A stretch of 64,000 nucleotides of DNA from assembly GCA_036262035.1 (NCBI GenBank), contig DATAJS010000010.1, positions 1,036,915 to 1,100,914 on the forward strand, in the 5' to 3' direction. The position numbers and the translations under genes are program-made. Positions 8,171-16,998 of the stretch are shown here, piece by piece; the stretch's first letter is position 1; every line of letters begins with the position of its first letter. The stretch is from Burkholderiales bacterium (GTDB lineage: Bacteria > Pseudomonadota > Gammaproteobacteria > Burkholderiales > SG8-41). The notes beneath the pieces are model-generated. The model did not search any database, was not told the DNA's origin, and worked only from the letters and a program-made list of their open reading frames with translations.

Positions 8171-9618
8171 CGCGACTGCTGTTTGAGCAGCCGCTCGATC
8201 TCGGCCGAGGGATCGTCTTTTCCGGGACCTGGAGAAGGCGGCGCGGGCGTATCGAGCTGTATCTCGATCTTCGCGGGATCGATCGTCTTCGGCTTCGGGA
8301 TGAAGCTCGTCACCAGCCCGGGCCAGAAGATCAGGATCGCGACCAGCAGGAGCTGCATCACGACCCACGGCACCGCGCCCCAGTAGATGTCGCTGCTCTT
8401 CACCTCTTTCGGTGCGATGCCGCGCAGGTAGAAGAGCGCGAAGCCGAACGGCGGATGCATGAACGAGGTCTGCATGTTCGCGCCGAGCAGCACGCCGAAC
8501 CAGATGAGATCGATCCCGAGCTTGGCGGCGACGGGGGCGAGCAGCGGAATGACGATGAACGCGATCTCGAAGAAATCGAGGAAGAACGCGAGCACGAAGA
8601 CGAAGAGGTTGACGGCGATCAGAAAGCCCACGACGCCGCCCGGCAGGGACGTGAGCATGTTCTCGATCCACAGGTCGCCGTCCACGCCGCGGAACACCAG
8701 CGTGAACACCGTCGATCCGATCAGGATGAAAGTGACCATCGCGGTCAGCCGCAGCGTCGAGCTCATCGCGTGCCACAGCATCGGCCAGTTCAGGCGGCGC
8801 TGTATCGCCGCGAGCGCGAGCGCGCCGACCGCGCCCATCGCGCCGCCTTCGGTCGACGTCGCGATTCCCGCGAGTATCGTCCCCAGCACGAGGAAGATCA
8901 GGATGAGCGAGGGCACCACGCCCCACAGCACGCGCTTCAGCAGCGCCGCGCCGCGCAGGGTCCGCGCTTCGGGCGGCAGCGCCGGCACGCGGTCGGGACG
9001 GAAGACGGACACCAGGGCGATGAAGGCGCAGAAGAGCAGCACCTGCGCGATCGACGGGCCGATCGCGCCCGCGTACATGTCGCCGACCGGCTTGCCGAGC
9101 TGATCGGCGAGCACGATCAGCACGAGTGACGGGGGAATGAGCTGGGTGATCGTTCCCGAGGCAGCGATGACCCCGGTCGCGATGCGCATGTCGTAGCCGT
9201 AGCGCATCATCACCGGCAGCGCGATCAGCCCCATCGCGATGACCGAAGCGGCGACGGTGCCGGTGATCGCGCCGAGCAGCGCGCCGACGAAGATCACCGC
9301 GTAGGCGAGGCCGCCGCGCACCGGACCGAAGAGCTGGCCCGCGGCTTCGAGCAGGTCCTCGGCGAGCCCGGAACGCTCGAGCACCGCGCCCATGAAAGTG
9401 AAGAACGGGATCGCGAGCAGCAGGTCGTTCGCGAGTATGCCGAAGACGCGCTCGGGCAGCGCCTGCAGCAGGGCGAACTCGAAGAAGCCGAGCTCGATAC
9501 CGATGAAGCCGAAGAAGAGCCCGACCGCGGCGAGCGAGAAAGCGACCGGATAGCCGATCAGCATGAACGCGATGAGTCCGCCGAACATGAGCGGCGCCAT
9601 CACGTCGCGCGAGATCAC
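8167..9618 (-). CDS. dctM: TRAP transporter large permease (DctM)
   Basis: The 483-residue polytopic protein has DctM signatures: AIPFFTFMGAVLERSG, GALLGAITGTVAASVIAMG and HPPFGFALFYLRG. It is the 12-helix channel subunit of a tripartite ATP-independent periplasmic transporter and moves organic acids with Na+. The C-terminus after the last helix is a proline- and charge-rich cytoplasmic tail of about 50 residues. The ATG overlaps the dctQ stop. The extracytoplasmic DctP subunit is not in this window, so the substrate cannot be inferred. Confidence 0.92.
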   Translation of the reverse strand: MISRDVMAPLMFGGLIAFMLIGYPVAFSLAAVGLFFGFIGIELGFFEFALLQALPERVFGILANDLLLAIPFFTFMGAVLERSGLAEDLLEAAGQLFGPVRGGLAYAVIFVGALLGAITGTVAASVIAMGLIALPVMMRYGYDMRIATGVIAASGTITQLIPPSLVLIVLADQLGKPVGDMYAGAIGPSIAQVLLFCAFIALVSVFRPDRVPALPPEARTLRGAALLKRVLWGVVPSLILIFLVLGTILAGIATSTEGGAMGAVGALALAAIQRRLNWPMLWHAMSSTLRLTAMVTFILIGSTVFTLVFRGVDGDLWIENMLTSLPGGVVGFLIAVNLFVFVLAFFLDFFEIAFIVIPLLAPVAAKLGIDLIWFGVLLGANMQTSFMHPPFGFALFYLRGIAPKEVKSSDIYWGAVPWVVMQLLLVAILIFWPGLVTSFIPKPKTIDPAKIEIQLDTPAPPSPGPGKDDPSAEIERLLKQQSR

Positions 9619-10157
9619 TGCAACGGCCTCTCGTACTGGGCGGTGCCCGCGTCCGCACGGCCGCTGAGCGTCCCGGCGCGCTTGATGATCTCGGACACGC
9701 CCTGCAGCGTGAGCAGCAGGAAGCCGATCGGGATGAGGATCTTCGCGGGCCAGCGGATGAGCCCGCCGGCGTTGCCCGAGATCTCACCGGTGCTGTAGGC
9801 GTTGAGGAACATCGGCCACGACAGCCAGCCGATGATGACGGCCATCGGCAGCAGGAAGAAGAGCGCGCCGAGGAGATCGAGCCACACTCGCGCCCGCTCG
9901 CTGTAGCGGCTGTAGAAGACGTCGACGCGCACGTGCTCGTTCATGCGCAGCGTGTAGGCGCCTCCGAGCATCACCATGCCCGCGAAGAGATACCACTGGA
10001 TCTCGAGCCACGCGTTGGAGCTCGTATCGAAGCCCCAGCGCATCACCGCGTTGCCGGCGCTGACGAGGGACGCGATGAGCACGAGCCACGTCGCGAGCCA
10101 TCCGACTTTTTCGTTCAGCGCGTCGATCGCCCGCGCGAGCCTGAGGAGCGCATCCAT
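9615..10157 (-). CDS. dctQ: TRAP transporter small permease (DctQ)
   Basis: 180 residues with four hydrophobic helices in the DctQ order. It includes WLEIQWYLFAGMVMLGGAYTLRMNEHVRVDVFY, the conserved central region with the DVFY-type motif. It pairs with DctM, with which it overlaps by 4 bases. It is divergently placed, with about 70 bp between its start and that of the gamma-glutamyltransferase-like gene. Confidence 0.9.
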   Translation of the reverse strand: MDALLRLARAIDALNEKVGWLATWLVLIASLVSAGNAVMRWGFDTSSNAWLEIQWYLFAGMVMLGGAYTLRMNEHVRVDVFYSRYSERARVWLDLLGALFFLLPMAVIIGWLSWPMFLNAYSTGEISGNAGGLIRWPAKILIPIGFLLLTLQGVSEIIKRAGTLSGRADAGTAQYERPLQ

Positions 10158-10228
10158 GGAGGGCGAGTGTAACGCGGAGCACGGCGCCGCCGTCGCGTAA
10201 ACTCAGGCGTTTTCGGCCAAGGCTTTCG

Positions 10229-11836
10229 ATGCTCTCTTCAACGCGCGCCCGCCGCGGAATGGCGGTCGCACCTCACGCGCTCGCATCGCAATCGGCGCTC
10301 GACGTGCTGCGCGAAGGCGGCAACGCGGTAGAAGCGACGATCGCCGCCGCGGCGACGATCGCGGTCGTGTATCCGCACATGAACTCGATCGGCGGCGACG
10401 GCTTCTGGCTCGTACACAATCCCGGCAAGGCGCCCGGGGCGATCGACGCCTGCGGCGCGGCTGCGGCACGCGCGTCGATCGACTGGTATCGCGCGCTACG
10501 AATACGCGATGCGATCCCGTTTCGCGGCGGCGTCGCCGCGAACACCGTCGCGGGCACGATCTCGGGCTGGGGCGCGGCACACCTGCTCTCGCGCCGCACG
10601 CTGGGCGGGCGCATGCCGCTCAAACGTCTGCTCGCCGACGCGATCTGGTATGCGGAGAACGGCATACCCGTCACGCCGAGCCAGGCGTCGAGCACCGCGA
10701 AAAAAGCCGGAGAGCTGCGCGACCAGCCGAACTTCGCGAAGACTTTTCTCGATCGCGGCAAGGTGCCGAAGGTCGGATCGCTCTTCTTCCAGAAGAAGCT
10801 CGGTGCGACGCTGAGGCGCATCGCCGAAGCCGGCACCGACGATTTCTATCGCGGCGATGTGGCGCGCTCGATCGCGAAAGACCTGGCAAGGATCGGCAGC
10901 CCGCTCGCGCTCGACGATCTCGCGGCGCATCACGCGCGCCTCGTCGATCCGCTCCATCTCAAGCACAGCGCGGGTACGCTCTACAACATGACGCCGCCGA
11001 CGCAGGGGCTGGTGTCGCTGCTCATACTGGGCGTGCTCGACGAGCTCAAGGTCGGGCGCACCGGTCCCGCGAGCCCGGAGTTCGTGCACCTCTGCGTCGA
11101 AGCGGCCAAGCAGGCGTTCTCGATACGCGACGCGTACATCGAAGACCCGCGCTACATGACGGTCGACCCGCGGCGGCTCGCGTCGAAGCGGACCGTGCGG
11201 GAGCTTGCGGCGAAGGTGAAGCGGCGCCGTGCGATGCCGTGGGGAACCGCACGTGGCAAGGGTCCGGGCGACACGGTGTGGATGGGCGTCATCGACGGCG
11301 AAGGCCGTGCGGTGTCCTTCATCCAGAGCATCTATCACGAGTTCGGTAGCGGCGTGGTGCTGCCGGATACCGGCATCAACTGGCAGAACCGCGGCTGCAG
11401 CTTTTCGCTCGACCAGTACGCGGTCAATGCGCTCGTGCCGCGCAAGAAGCCTTTCCACACGCTCAACCCCGCGCTCGCGGTGTTGAAGGACGGGCGCACG
11501 ATGGTTTACGGCGCGATGGGCGGCGACGGGCAGCCGCAGAGCCAGTCAGCGGTGTTCACCCGCATCGTCAACTTCGGCATGGATCCGCAGGCCGCGGTGT
11601 CCGCGCCGCGCTGGCTCCTGGGCCGCACGTGGGGCGACACGAGCGACACGCTCAAGCTCGAAGCGCGCTTCGAGATGGGGCTCGCGCATTCGCTGATGCA
11701 GCTGGGGCACGAGGTCGAGATCCTCGACCCGTGGGACGAGACCGTCGGCCACGCCGGCGCGATCGTGCGCCACAGGAACGGCGCGCTCGAAGGCGGGGCG
11801 GACCCGCGGTCCGATGGCGGAGTCGCGGGGTTCTAG
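10229..11836 (+). CDS. Gamma-glutamyltransferase family protein
   Basis: A 535-residue Ntn-hydrolase of the GGT family. The N-terminal part has ASQSALDVLREGGNAVEA and GGDGFWLVHNP. The expected autocleavage and nucleophile threonine is in GDTVWMGVIDGEGRAVSF, and HTLNPALAVLKDGR with GAMGGDGQPQSQ follows in the small subunit. Characterised members transfer or hydrolyse gamma-glutamyl groups (glutathione) or cleave acylated beta-lactams. No signal peptide is visible, unlike periplasmic GGT, so a cytoplasmic amidase-like member is likely. Substrate uncertain. A nested repeat block follows within about 20 bp of the stop. Confidence 0.85.
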   Translation: MLSSTRARRGMAVAPHALASQSALDVLREGGNAVEATIAAAATIAVVYPHMNSIGGDGFWLVHNPGKAPGAIDACGAAAARASIDWYRALRIRDAIPFRGGVAANTVAGTISGWGAAHLLSRRTLGGRMPLKRLLADAIWYAENGIPVTPSQASSTAKKAGELRDQPNFAKTFLDRGKVPKVGSLFFQKKLGATLRRIAEAGTDDFYRGDVARSIAKDLARIGSPLALDDLAAHHARLVDPLHLKHSAGTLYNMTPPTQGLVSLLILGVLDELKVGRTGPASPEFVHLCVEAAKQAFSIRDAYIEDPRYMTVDPRRLASKRTVRELAAKVKRRRAMPWGTARGKGPGDTVWMGVIDGEGRAVSFIQSIYHEFGSGVVLPDTGINWQNRGCSFSLDQYAVNALVPRKKPFHTLNPALAVLKDGRTMVYGAMGGDGQPQSQSAVFTRIVNFGMDPQAAVSAPRWLLGRTWGDTSDTLKLEARFEMGLAHSLMQLGHEVEILDPWDETVGHAGAIVRHRNGALEGGADPRSDGGVAGF

Positions 11837-11864
11837 AACTTCAAAGCAATTACACGGAGGGCAC

Positions 11865-11906
11865 GGAGGAGGGCACGAAGGACACGGAGGAGGGCACGAA
11901 GGACAC
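11865..11906. repeat. Two exact 21-bp tandem units
   Basis: The 21-bp unit starting ggaggagggcacgaaggac is present twice without mismatch inside the left arm of the nested block. It looks like a local slippage duplication. Confidence 0.85.
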
Positions 11907-11921
11907 GGAGGAAAAGCGTTT

Positions 11922-12016
11922 GTCATTGCGAGGAGCAACGCGACGAAGCAATCGCGGAGCGTCCGTCACCGTGCGCCACGAGATCGCCACGGCGCCTTCG
12001 GCGCCTCGCGATGACG
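11922..12016. repeat. GTCATTGCGAGG...CGATGACG element
   Basis: The 95-bp segment begins gtcattgcgaggagcaacg and ends cgcctcgcgatgacg, so its ends are inverted. It resembles dispersed repeats known to me from other environmental proteobacterial genomes. It is the only copy of this sub-type here. Related GTCATTCC copies are listed separately. Confidence 0.7.
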
Positions 12017-12076
12017 AGCTGTTTTTCCTCCGTGCCCTCCGCGTTCCTCCGCGTCCTCCGTGTTGAAGCTTTCGAC

Positions 12077-13135
12077 TTAAAGAGCCTCGGCGACGGCCTT
12101 GCCGAGATCCGCGGTGCCGGCCTTGCCGCCCAGGTCCGGCGTCTTCGGGCCTTCGGAGAGCACGGTCTCGATCGCTTTCACCACCGCGGCGCCCGCTTCG
12201 GGACAGCCGAGGTGGTCGAGCATCATCGCGCCCGCCCAGATCTGGCCGATGGGATTCGCGATCTTCTTGCCGTAGATGTCCGGCGCCGAGCCGTGCACCG
12301 GCTCGAACAGCGACGGATACACCTTTTCAGGATTCATGTTCGCCGACGGCGCGATGCCGATCGTGCCCGTCGCCGCCGGGCCGAGATCCGACAGGATGTC
12401 GCCGAAGAGATTCGACGCGACGACCACGTCGAAGCGATCCGGATTCATCACGAAGTGCGCGCACAGGATGTCGATGTGATACCAGTCGGTCTTCACCTCG
12501 GGGTACTTCGCCGCCATCTCCTTCACGCGCTCGTCCCAGTACGGCATCGAGATCGAGATGCCGTTCGATTTGGTCGCCGAGGTGACGTGCTTCTTCCTGC
12601 CTTTCATCGCGAGCTCGTACGCGTACTTGAGGATGCGGTCCACGCCCTTGCGCGAGAACACCGCCTGCTGCGTGACGAACTCGCGCTCGGTACCCTGGTA
12701 CATGCGCCCGCCGATCGAAGAGTACTCGCCTTCGCTGTTCTCGCGCACCACCCAGAAGTCGATGTCGCCGGGCTTGCGGTCGGCGAGCGGGCACTTCATG
12801 CCGGGCATGAGACGCACCGGACGCAGGTTCACGTACTGGTCGTAGCCGCGGCGGAACGGGATGAGCAGTCCCCACAGCGAGATGTGGTCGGGCACCGTCG
12901 CGGGCCAGCCCGCCGCGCCGAAGTACACCGCATCGTGCTTCTTCAGGTTCTCGAGCGCATCGTCCGGCATCATCACGCCGTGCTTCCGGTAGTGGTCGCA
13001 CGACCAGTCGAACTCGTCGAACTTCCACTCGATGCCGAACTTGCGGCCGGCGGCTTCCATCACGCGCAGGCCCTCGGGCATCACTTCCTTGCCGATGCCG
13101 TCGCCGGGGATGACTGCGATACGAAACTTCTTCAT
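12077..13135 (-). CDS. ttuC: Tartrate / D-malate dehydrogenase (isocitrate/isopropylmalate dehydrogenase family)
   Basis: 352 residues, the normal length for TtuC/DmlA. It opens IAVIPGDGIGKEVMPEG (NAD-binding start of the family). It has the substrate region VNLRPVRLMPG and ENSEGEYSSIGGR, the metal-binding aspartates in DILCAHFVMNPDRFDVVVASNLFGDILSD, and EPVHGSAPDI near the end. Known members oxidise D-malate or tartrate, with NAD and a divalent metal, to pyruvate or related products. The split between tartrate and D-malate cannot be read from sequence by eye. Probably monocistronic, with repeats downstream and the rpmE terminator upstream. Confidence 0.88.
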   Translation of the reverse strand: MKKFRIAVIPGDGIGKEVMPEGLRVMEAAGRKFGIEWKFDEFDWSCDHYRKHGVMMPDDALENLKKHDAVYFGAAGWPATVPDHISLWGLLIPFRRGYDQYVNLRPVRLMPGMKCPLADRKPGDIDFWVVRENSEGEYSSIGGRMYQGTEREFVTQQAVFSRKGVDRILKYAYELAMKGRKKHVTSATKSNGISISMPYWDERVKEMAAKYPEVKTDWYHIDILCAHFVMNPDRFDVVVASNLFGDILSDLGPAATGTIGIAPSANMNPEKVYPSLFEPVHGSAPDIYGKKIANPIGQIWAGAMMLDHLGCPEAGAAVVKAIETVLSEGPKTPDLGGKAGTADLGKAVAEAL

Positions 13136-13187
13136 AGGAGTCAGGATTCGGGATTCAGGGAAGCCCGATTGTAAGTCGGCGCAGAAA

Positions 13188-13215
13188 ACAAAAAAGGCAG
13201 CCGAAGCTGCCTTTT
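13188..13215 (-). terminator. Intrinsic terminator of rpmE
   Basis: On the minus strand the stem aaggcagc / gctgcctt carries a TTCG tetraloop and is followed by a T run. It lies 17 bp after the rpmE stop codon. Confidence 0.9.
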
Positions 13216-13231
13216 CTGGATTGCGCCGATA

Positions 13232-13483
13232 TCAGGCTTTGTTCGCCTCGGGCGCTGCCTCGGCCGCCGGCGCGGCGCGGCGGCGCGTGCCGTATTTCTG
13301 GTTGAACTTCTCGATGCGGCCGGCGGTGTCGAGCACCTTCTGCTTGCCGGTGTAGAACGGATGGCACGCCGAGCAGACTTCGATGTGCAGATCCTTGGCC
13401 ATCGTGGAGCGGGTGGTCCACTGGTTGCCGCAGCTGCAGTGAACCGTGATCTCTTTGTATTGCGGGTGGATTTTGGCTTTCAT
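13232..13483 (-). CDS. rpmE: 50S ribosomal protein L31, zinc-binding type
   Basis: 83 residues beginning [21 protein letters not shown]. The four zinc-ligand cysteines (HCSCG and [14 protein letters not shown]) mark the zinc form of L31. An alanine-rich C-terminal tail of about 15 residues is longer than the E. coli protein. A gaggggccc ribosome-binding region precedes the ATG at 13483. The frame is open upstream to 13588, but that part is not L31. In betaproteobacteria rpmE often follows trxA-rho; here about 2 kb of lipoprotein and exported-protein genes separate it from rho. Confidence 0.95.
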   Translation of the reverse strand: MKAKIHPQYKEITVHCSCGNQWTTRSTMAKDLHIEVCSACHPFYTGKQKVLDTAGRIEKFNQKYGTRRRAAPAAEAAPEANKA

Positions 13484-13589
13484 GGGCCCCTCTGTGGCTC
13501 GCGGCGGGTGTACGCGAGCGCGGGTTGCGGAAAACCGCCAATTATCAAGGATATCGTCCGGTTGCGCAAGGTTCGGGCGACCGATCATG

Positions 13590-13670
13590 TAGCACGTAGC
13601 GGCGATAGCCGCCTAAGCACGCCGTTGCGCGGCGAGGCCCGGCTTGCCGGGCCGAAGCAGCGGCGTAGAT
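13590..13670. repeat. Palindrome-rich intergenic segment
   Basis: It contains a hairpin gcggcgatagccgc and a perfect 8-bp stem ggcccggc / gccgggcc with loop tt at 13636-13653. It lies between the end of the lipoprotein operon and rpmE. There is no T run, so a factor-independent terminator is not supported. No second copy was seen in the window. Confidence 0.4.
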
Positions 13671-13673
13671 CTT

Positions 13674-14138
13674 TCAGCGAATGAAAGGCCTCTGGCCCGG
13701 CCACCAGTTCTCGAGCAGCGCGCAGCACGCCCGGACGGTCTGCTGGCCGACCGCCGTGGGCACGAGCCGGTACTGGGCGTGGCCGCCGGCCACATCGAGC
13801 GAGACGAAATAGATCTCGCCGGGCCGCGTGTGCAGCTCGAAGTCGCCCAGATCGATGCCGTTGCCGTGCAGCACGTGCCGGCCGGGATTGACGTCGACCC
13901 GGAAGAACGCCCCCGGACGCGTCGCCCCGATCAGCCGGCCGTCGATGTACAGCACGGTGTCGGCGTCGAGATGGTTGAAGGGGCTGCGATAGACGTAGAT
14001 CGTCGACGCCGCGGGGTGGGTCAGGAACTCCTTGGCGAGCGCATCGCGCTCCGGGCTCGCCTCGGGTGTGGACGCGCACCCCGCGAGCATCAGGCTCGCG
14101 AGCGCCAGGACGGCGAGTGCGAAGCGCCGCAGGCTCAT
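13674..14138 (-). CDS. DUF2846-like lipoprotein, paralogue 1
   Basis: 154 residues with a lipoprotein signal (MSLRRFALAVLALASLMLAG then C, lipobox LAGC). The mature part has STIYVYRSPFNHLDADTVLYIDG, GAFFRVDVNPGRHVLHG and GEIYFVSLDV, the short beta-strand pattern of DUF2846-type domains. Third gene of a three-gene operon: its ATG overlaps the stop of the preceding paralogue (ATGA). It is likely anchored to the inner face of the outer membrane. Function unknown. It shares the central IYVVR-like and PGxHxL motifs with the next two genes. Confidence 0.72.
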   Translation of the reverse strand: MSLRRFALAVLALASLMLAGCASTPEASPERDALAKEFLTHPAASTIYVYRSPFNHLDADTVLYIDGRLIGATRPGAFFRVDVNPGRHVLHGNGIDLGDFELHTRPGEIYFVSLDVAGGHAQYRLVPTAVGQQTVRACCALLENWWPGQRPFIR

Positions 14139-14563
14139 GCGCCGTCCGCGCGTTGCGGCGCGCGGGCAAGCGCCGCGCGTCCGCGCGCGTCGTCGAGCAG
14201 GGTGAAGAACGACATCGGCTGCGGCGCGCGCCAGCTTCCGGCGACCGAATGCTGGACGAAGTACACGCGGTCCCCGGCGACGTTGACCGTGATCGAGCCC
14301 ATGTCGCCGCCGTAACCGGCGAGCCGATGGGTGCCGGGGGCGACTTCGAGCCGCAGGTGGGTGCCGGCGAACGTGGCGCCGAGGGGCTGGCCGTCGAGGG
14401 TGATGGGGGCGGTGAGATAGCTCGTGTCGGGCCGGGTGCGCACGACGTAGATCACGGCTTTGCCGGGGGCGCCCTGCACGGTCGGCACGGCTTGCGGCGC
14501 CATCGGCGCGCACGCTGCGAGGGTGACCAGCGCGAGTACGATTCCGATCCAGGTCTTCAGCAT
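14135..14563 (-). CDS. DUF2846-like lipoprotein, paralogue 2
   Basis: 142 residues. The signal MLKTWIGIVLALVTLAAC has its lipid cysteine at position 18. The mature domain has GKAVIYVVRTRPDTS, GTHLRLEVAPGTHRLAGYG and DRVYFVQHSV. A textbook aggagg ribosome-binding site precedes the ATG at 14563, which rules out the longer frame from 14581. It overlaps paralogue 1 by 4 bases and follows paralogue 3 by 1 base. Unknown function; probably arose by duplication. Confidence 0.75.
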   Translation of the reverse strand: MLKTWIGIVLALVTLAACAPMAPQAVPTVQGAPGKAVIYVVRTRPDTSYLTAPITLDGQPLGATFAGTHLRLEVAPGTHRLAGYGGDMGSITVNVAGDRVYFVQHSVAGSWRAPQPMSFFTLLDDARGRAALARAPQRADGA

Positions 14564-14564
14564 G

Positions 14565-14996
14565 TCAGCGTCCTCCTGCAAGTTCGGCCCGCATTACCGC
14601 GTCGCGGCCGTACGGCTCGGGTATGAGCCGGAAATAGGACTGCCCGAAACCTGCGAAACCCCGCCAGTACGAGTGTTGAACGTAGTATACGCGGTCGGGC
14701 AATACGTCGATGACGATCCCTCCGTTGTCCCCCGCGAAGCCGCGGATCTGGTGCCGGCCCGGCTCCACGACCCAGCGGAAGAAGGTCCCGGGGTAGGTGC
14801 TGCCCATCATGGCGTCGTCCAGCGATACCGTCCCGGCCTCGAGCGAAAGGTCGGGATTGCCGCGCACGAGGTAGATGACCGCCTTGCCGGGCACCGCCTC
14901 GAAGCGCTTGGCTTCGATCTCCTGCGGGCTGGGCGGCAGCGGTGCGATACACCCCGCCAGCACCGCCACGACGAGCAACAACAACACACGGAACAT
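14565..14996 (-). CDS. DUF2846-like lipoprotein, paralogue 3
   Basis: 143 residues. The signal MFRVLLLLVVAVLAGC has its lipid cysteine at 16. The domain has GKAVIYLVRGNPDLSLEAG, GTFFRWVVEPGRHQIRGFAG and DRVYYVQHSYWRGFAGFG. It is first in the three-gene run and most similar by eye to paralogue 2 (GKAVIY, DRVY(F/Y)VQHS). No enzymatic motif is visible. Confidence 0.75.
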   Translation of the reverse strand: MFRVLLLLVVAVLAGCIAPLPPSPQEIEAKRFEAVPGKAVIYLVRGNPDLSLEAGTVSLDDAMMGSTYPGTFFRWVVEPGRHQIRGFAGDNGGIVIDVLPDRVYYVQHSYWRGFAGFGQSYFRLIPEPYGRDAVMRAELAGGR

Positions 14997-15050
14997 CGCG
15001 CAACTCCCCGTTATTCCAGCGGGGATGTTGCGACAGGCATGCCCGTGCGT

Positions 15051-15443
15051 CTAGCGCGCCCTGAGCTTCAGGTCGAGCGGCTTTTGTGCCGGAGTGGTCG
15101 GCGCCGCCTGCGTCGCCGCGCCCTGCGGCTTGCATTCGGCCTTCTGGAGGTGGGGATCGAGCACGGCGCGGGCGCGGGCGCCTCCGTTGGTGTTCGCGTA
15201 GAAGTAGACCTGCTGCCACTCGGGGCGGGTCATGGTCTTGTTGAGCGAGGCGAAGAGGCAGCTGCAGAACGCGGCGATGTCCGCCGGGTCGCCCTTGCCC
15301 GCGGCGCCGACGCGGCATTCGCTCTCCGCGGAGACCTTGTACTTGGCGATCTCGTTGTCGGTGACTTCGGCGGGCTCCTTCTGGGCGAAAGCGCCGGCCG
15401 AGACGGCGCAGGCGAGCAGCACGGAGGTCAGGCGTAGCTTCAT
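15051..15443 (-). CDS. Small exported cysteine-containing protein
   Basis: 130 residues. The signal peptide MKLRLTSVLLACAVSAGAFA is followed by a mature domain with four cysteines (SECRVG, FCSCLF, AECKPQ), a spacing that allows two disulfides in the periplasm. The tail is low-complexity (Ala/Thr/Pro). I do not recognise the family. It sits between rho and the lipoprotein operon on the same strand, separated from rho by the rho terminator. Confidence 0.6.
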   Translation of the reverse strand: MKLRLTSVLLACAVSAGAFAQKEPAEVTDNEIAKYKVSAESECRVGAAGKGDPADIAAFCSCLFASLNKTMTRPEWQQVYFYANTNGGARARAVLDPHLQKAECKPQGAATQAAPTTPAQKPLDLKLRAR

Positions 15444-15522
15444 GGAAATCCTTGCGTGAGTTCTGAACGACGGGGCTGCTGTAGAGACCCATACAGCGCC
15501 TGCGAGTTCGGCGCCACAAAGG

Positions 15523-15548
15523 AAAACGCCCGACGGCGTCGGGCGTTT
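15523..15548 (-). terminator. Intrinsic terminator of rho
   Basis: The stem aaacgcccgac / gtcgggcgttt has a 3-base loop and lies 8 bp downstream of the rho stop. On the minus strand the tract after the stem is tttcc, so the U run is short but the stem is strong. Confidence 0.75.
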
Positions 15549-15555
15549 ACGAGGA

Positions 15556-16815
15556 CTAGCCTCGGCGCATCGAATCGAAGAAATCGGCGTTCGATTTCGT
15601 CGCGCGGACCTTGTCGAGCAGGAACTCGGTCGCCTCGAGCTCGTCCATCGGGTACAGGAGCTTGCGCAGCACCCAGATCTTCTGCAGCACGTCCTGCTTG
15701 ATGAGCAGCTCCTCGCGGCGCGTGCCCGAGCGGTTGACGTTGATGGCGGGGAAGATGCGCTTCTCGTACATGCGGCGGTCGAGGTGCACTTCCATGTTGC
15801 CGGTGCCCTTGAACTCCTCGTAGATCACGTCGTCCATGCGCGAGCCGGTGTCGATCAGCGCGGTGGCGAGGATGGTGAGCGAGCCGCCTTCTTCGACGTT
15901 CCTCGCGGCGCCGAAGAAGCGCTTCGGACGCTGGAGCGCGTTGGCGTCGACGCCGCCCGTCAGCACCTTGCCGGAAGCCGGCACCACGGTGTTGTAGGCG
16001 CGCGCGAGACGCGTGATCGAATCGAGCAGGATCACGACGTCCTTCTTGTGCTCGACGAGGCGCTTGGCTTTCTCGATCACCATCTCGGCGACCTGCACGT
16101 GCCGCGACGCCGGCTCGTCGAACGTCGACGAGAGCACTTCGCCCTTCACCGAGCGCTGCATCTCGGTCACTTCCTCGGGACGCTCGTCGATGAGCAGCAC
16201 GATGAGGACGACTTCGGGATGGTTGGCCGTGATCGCGTGCGCGATGTGCTGCATGAGCACCGTCTTGCCGGCCTTCGGCGGCGAGACGATGAGACCGCGC
16301 TGGCCTTTGCCGATCGGCGCGATGATGTCGATGATGCGGCCAGTGAAGTTCTCCTCGGCCTTGATCTCGCGCTCGAGCTTCAGATGCTCGGTGGGATGGT
16401 ACGGGGTGAGGTTCTCGAAGAGGATCTTGTGCTTCGAGTTCTCGGGGGACTCGCCGTTGACCTTGTCGACCTTGACCAGAGCGAAATAGCGCTCGCCGTC
16501 CTTCGGGGTCCGGATCTCGCCTTCGATCGTGTCGCCGGTGTGCAGGTTGAAGCGGCGGATCTGCGAGGGCGAGACGTAGATGTCGTCGGTGCCCGCGAGA
16601 TACGACGTGTCGGGCGAGCGCAGGAAGCCGAAGCCGTCGGGAAGCACTTCGAGCGTTCCGCCGCCGTAGATCGCGTCGCCTTTTTTCGCCTGGTTCTTGA
16701 GGAGCGCGAATATGAGCTCCTGCTTGCGCATGCGATTGGCGCCGTCGACCTCGTTCTTGACGGCCATGTCGACGAGCTCGCCGACATGGAGGTTCTTCAG
16801 ATCGGATAGATGCAT
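15556..16815 (-). CDS. rho: Transcription termination factor Rho
   Basis: A complete 419-residue Rho, the E. coli length. The N-terminal helical domain ([32 protein letters not shown]) is followed by the RNA-binding cold-shock fold ([39 protein letters not shown]), Walker A SPPKAGKT, Walker [17 protein letters not shown] with the R-loop, and Q-loop [17 protein letters not shown]. The hexameric helicase ends transcription at C-rich unstructured RNA. A 183-bp leader separates it from trxA upstream; I see no firm attenuator in it. Family identity is certain. Confidence 0.98.
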   Translation of the reverse strand: MHLSDLKNLHVGELVDMAVKNEVDGANRMRKQELIFALLKNQAKKGDAIYGGGTLEVLPDGFGFLRSPDTSYLAGTDDIYVSPSQIRRFNLHTGDTIEGEIRTPKDGERYFALVKVDKVNGESPENSKHKILFENLTPYHPTEHLKLEREIKAEENFTGRIIDIIAPIGKGQRGLIVSPPKAGKTVLMQHIAHAITANHPEVVLIVLLIDERPEEVTEMQRSVKGEVLSSTFDEPASRHVQVAEMVIEKAKRLVEHKKDVVILLDSITRLARAYNTVVPASGKVLTGGVDANALQRPKRFFGAARNVEEGGSLTILATALIDTGSRMDDVIYEEFKGTGNMEVHLDRRMYEKRIFPAINVNRSGTRREELLIKQDVLQKIWVLRKLLYPMDELEATEFLLDKVRATKSNADFFDSMRRG

Positions 16816-16998
16816 AGACTCTGGGAGACAGCGCGCTGGATAGGGTGATACAGCGGGACCGGCGATAAAGGAAAGAAGCTAGGAAAGAAGCGGAACGGAG
16901 TGGAACGAGAGAACGTGCCCCTGCGCCTAGCCTGCTGTGTGTTCTTATTCAGGGGAAGCGGCCTAGAAAGGCTCAGGCGCTGAGGAAGGTTAGCCAAC

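Larger units (their letters stand above)
11852..12066. repeat. Nested repeat block: ACGGAGG arms around a GTCATT element
   Basis: Left arm 11852-11914 is built of acggagg units. Right arm 12024-12066 carries their inverse (cctccgtg, cctccgcg). Between them lies a 95-bp GTCATTGCGAGG...CGATGACG element at 11922-12016. The same arrangement, with CGCAGAGG arms and a GTCATTCC element, occurs at 27655-27858. Confidence 0.75.

Noticed and set aside
11865-11906. Tandem 21-bp units as a CRISPR array
   Set aside because: Only two units, no spacers between them, and no cas genes in the window.
16816-16998. Attenuator or riboswitch in the trxA-rho gap
   Set aside because: Only a weak gcc/ggc stem was seen, with no T run and no conserved motif.
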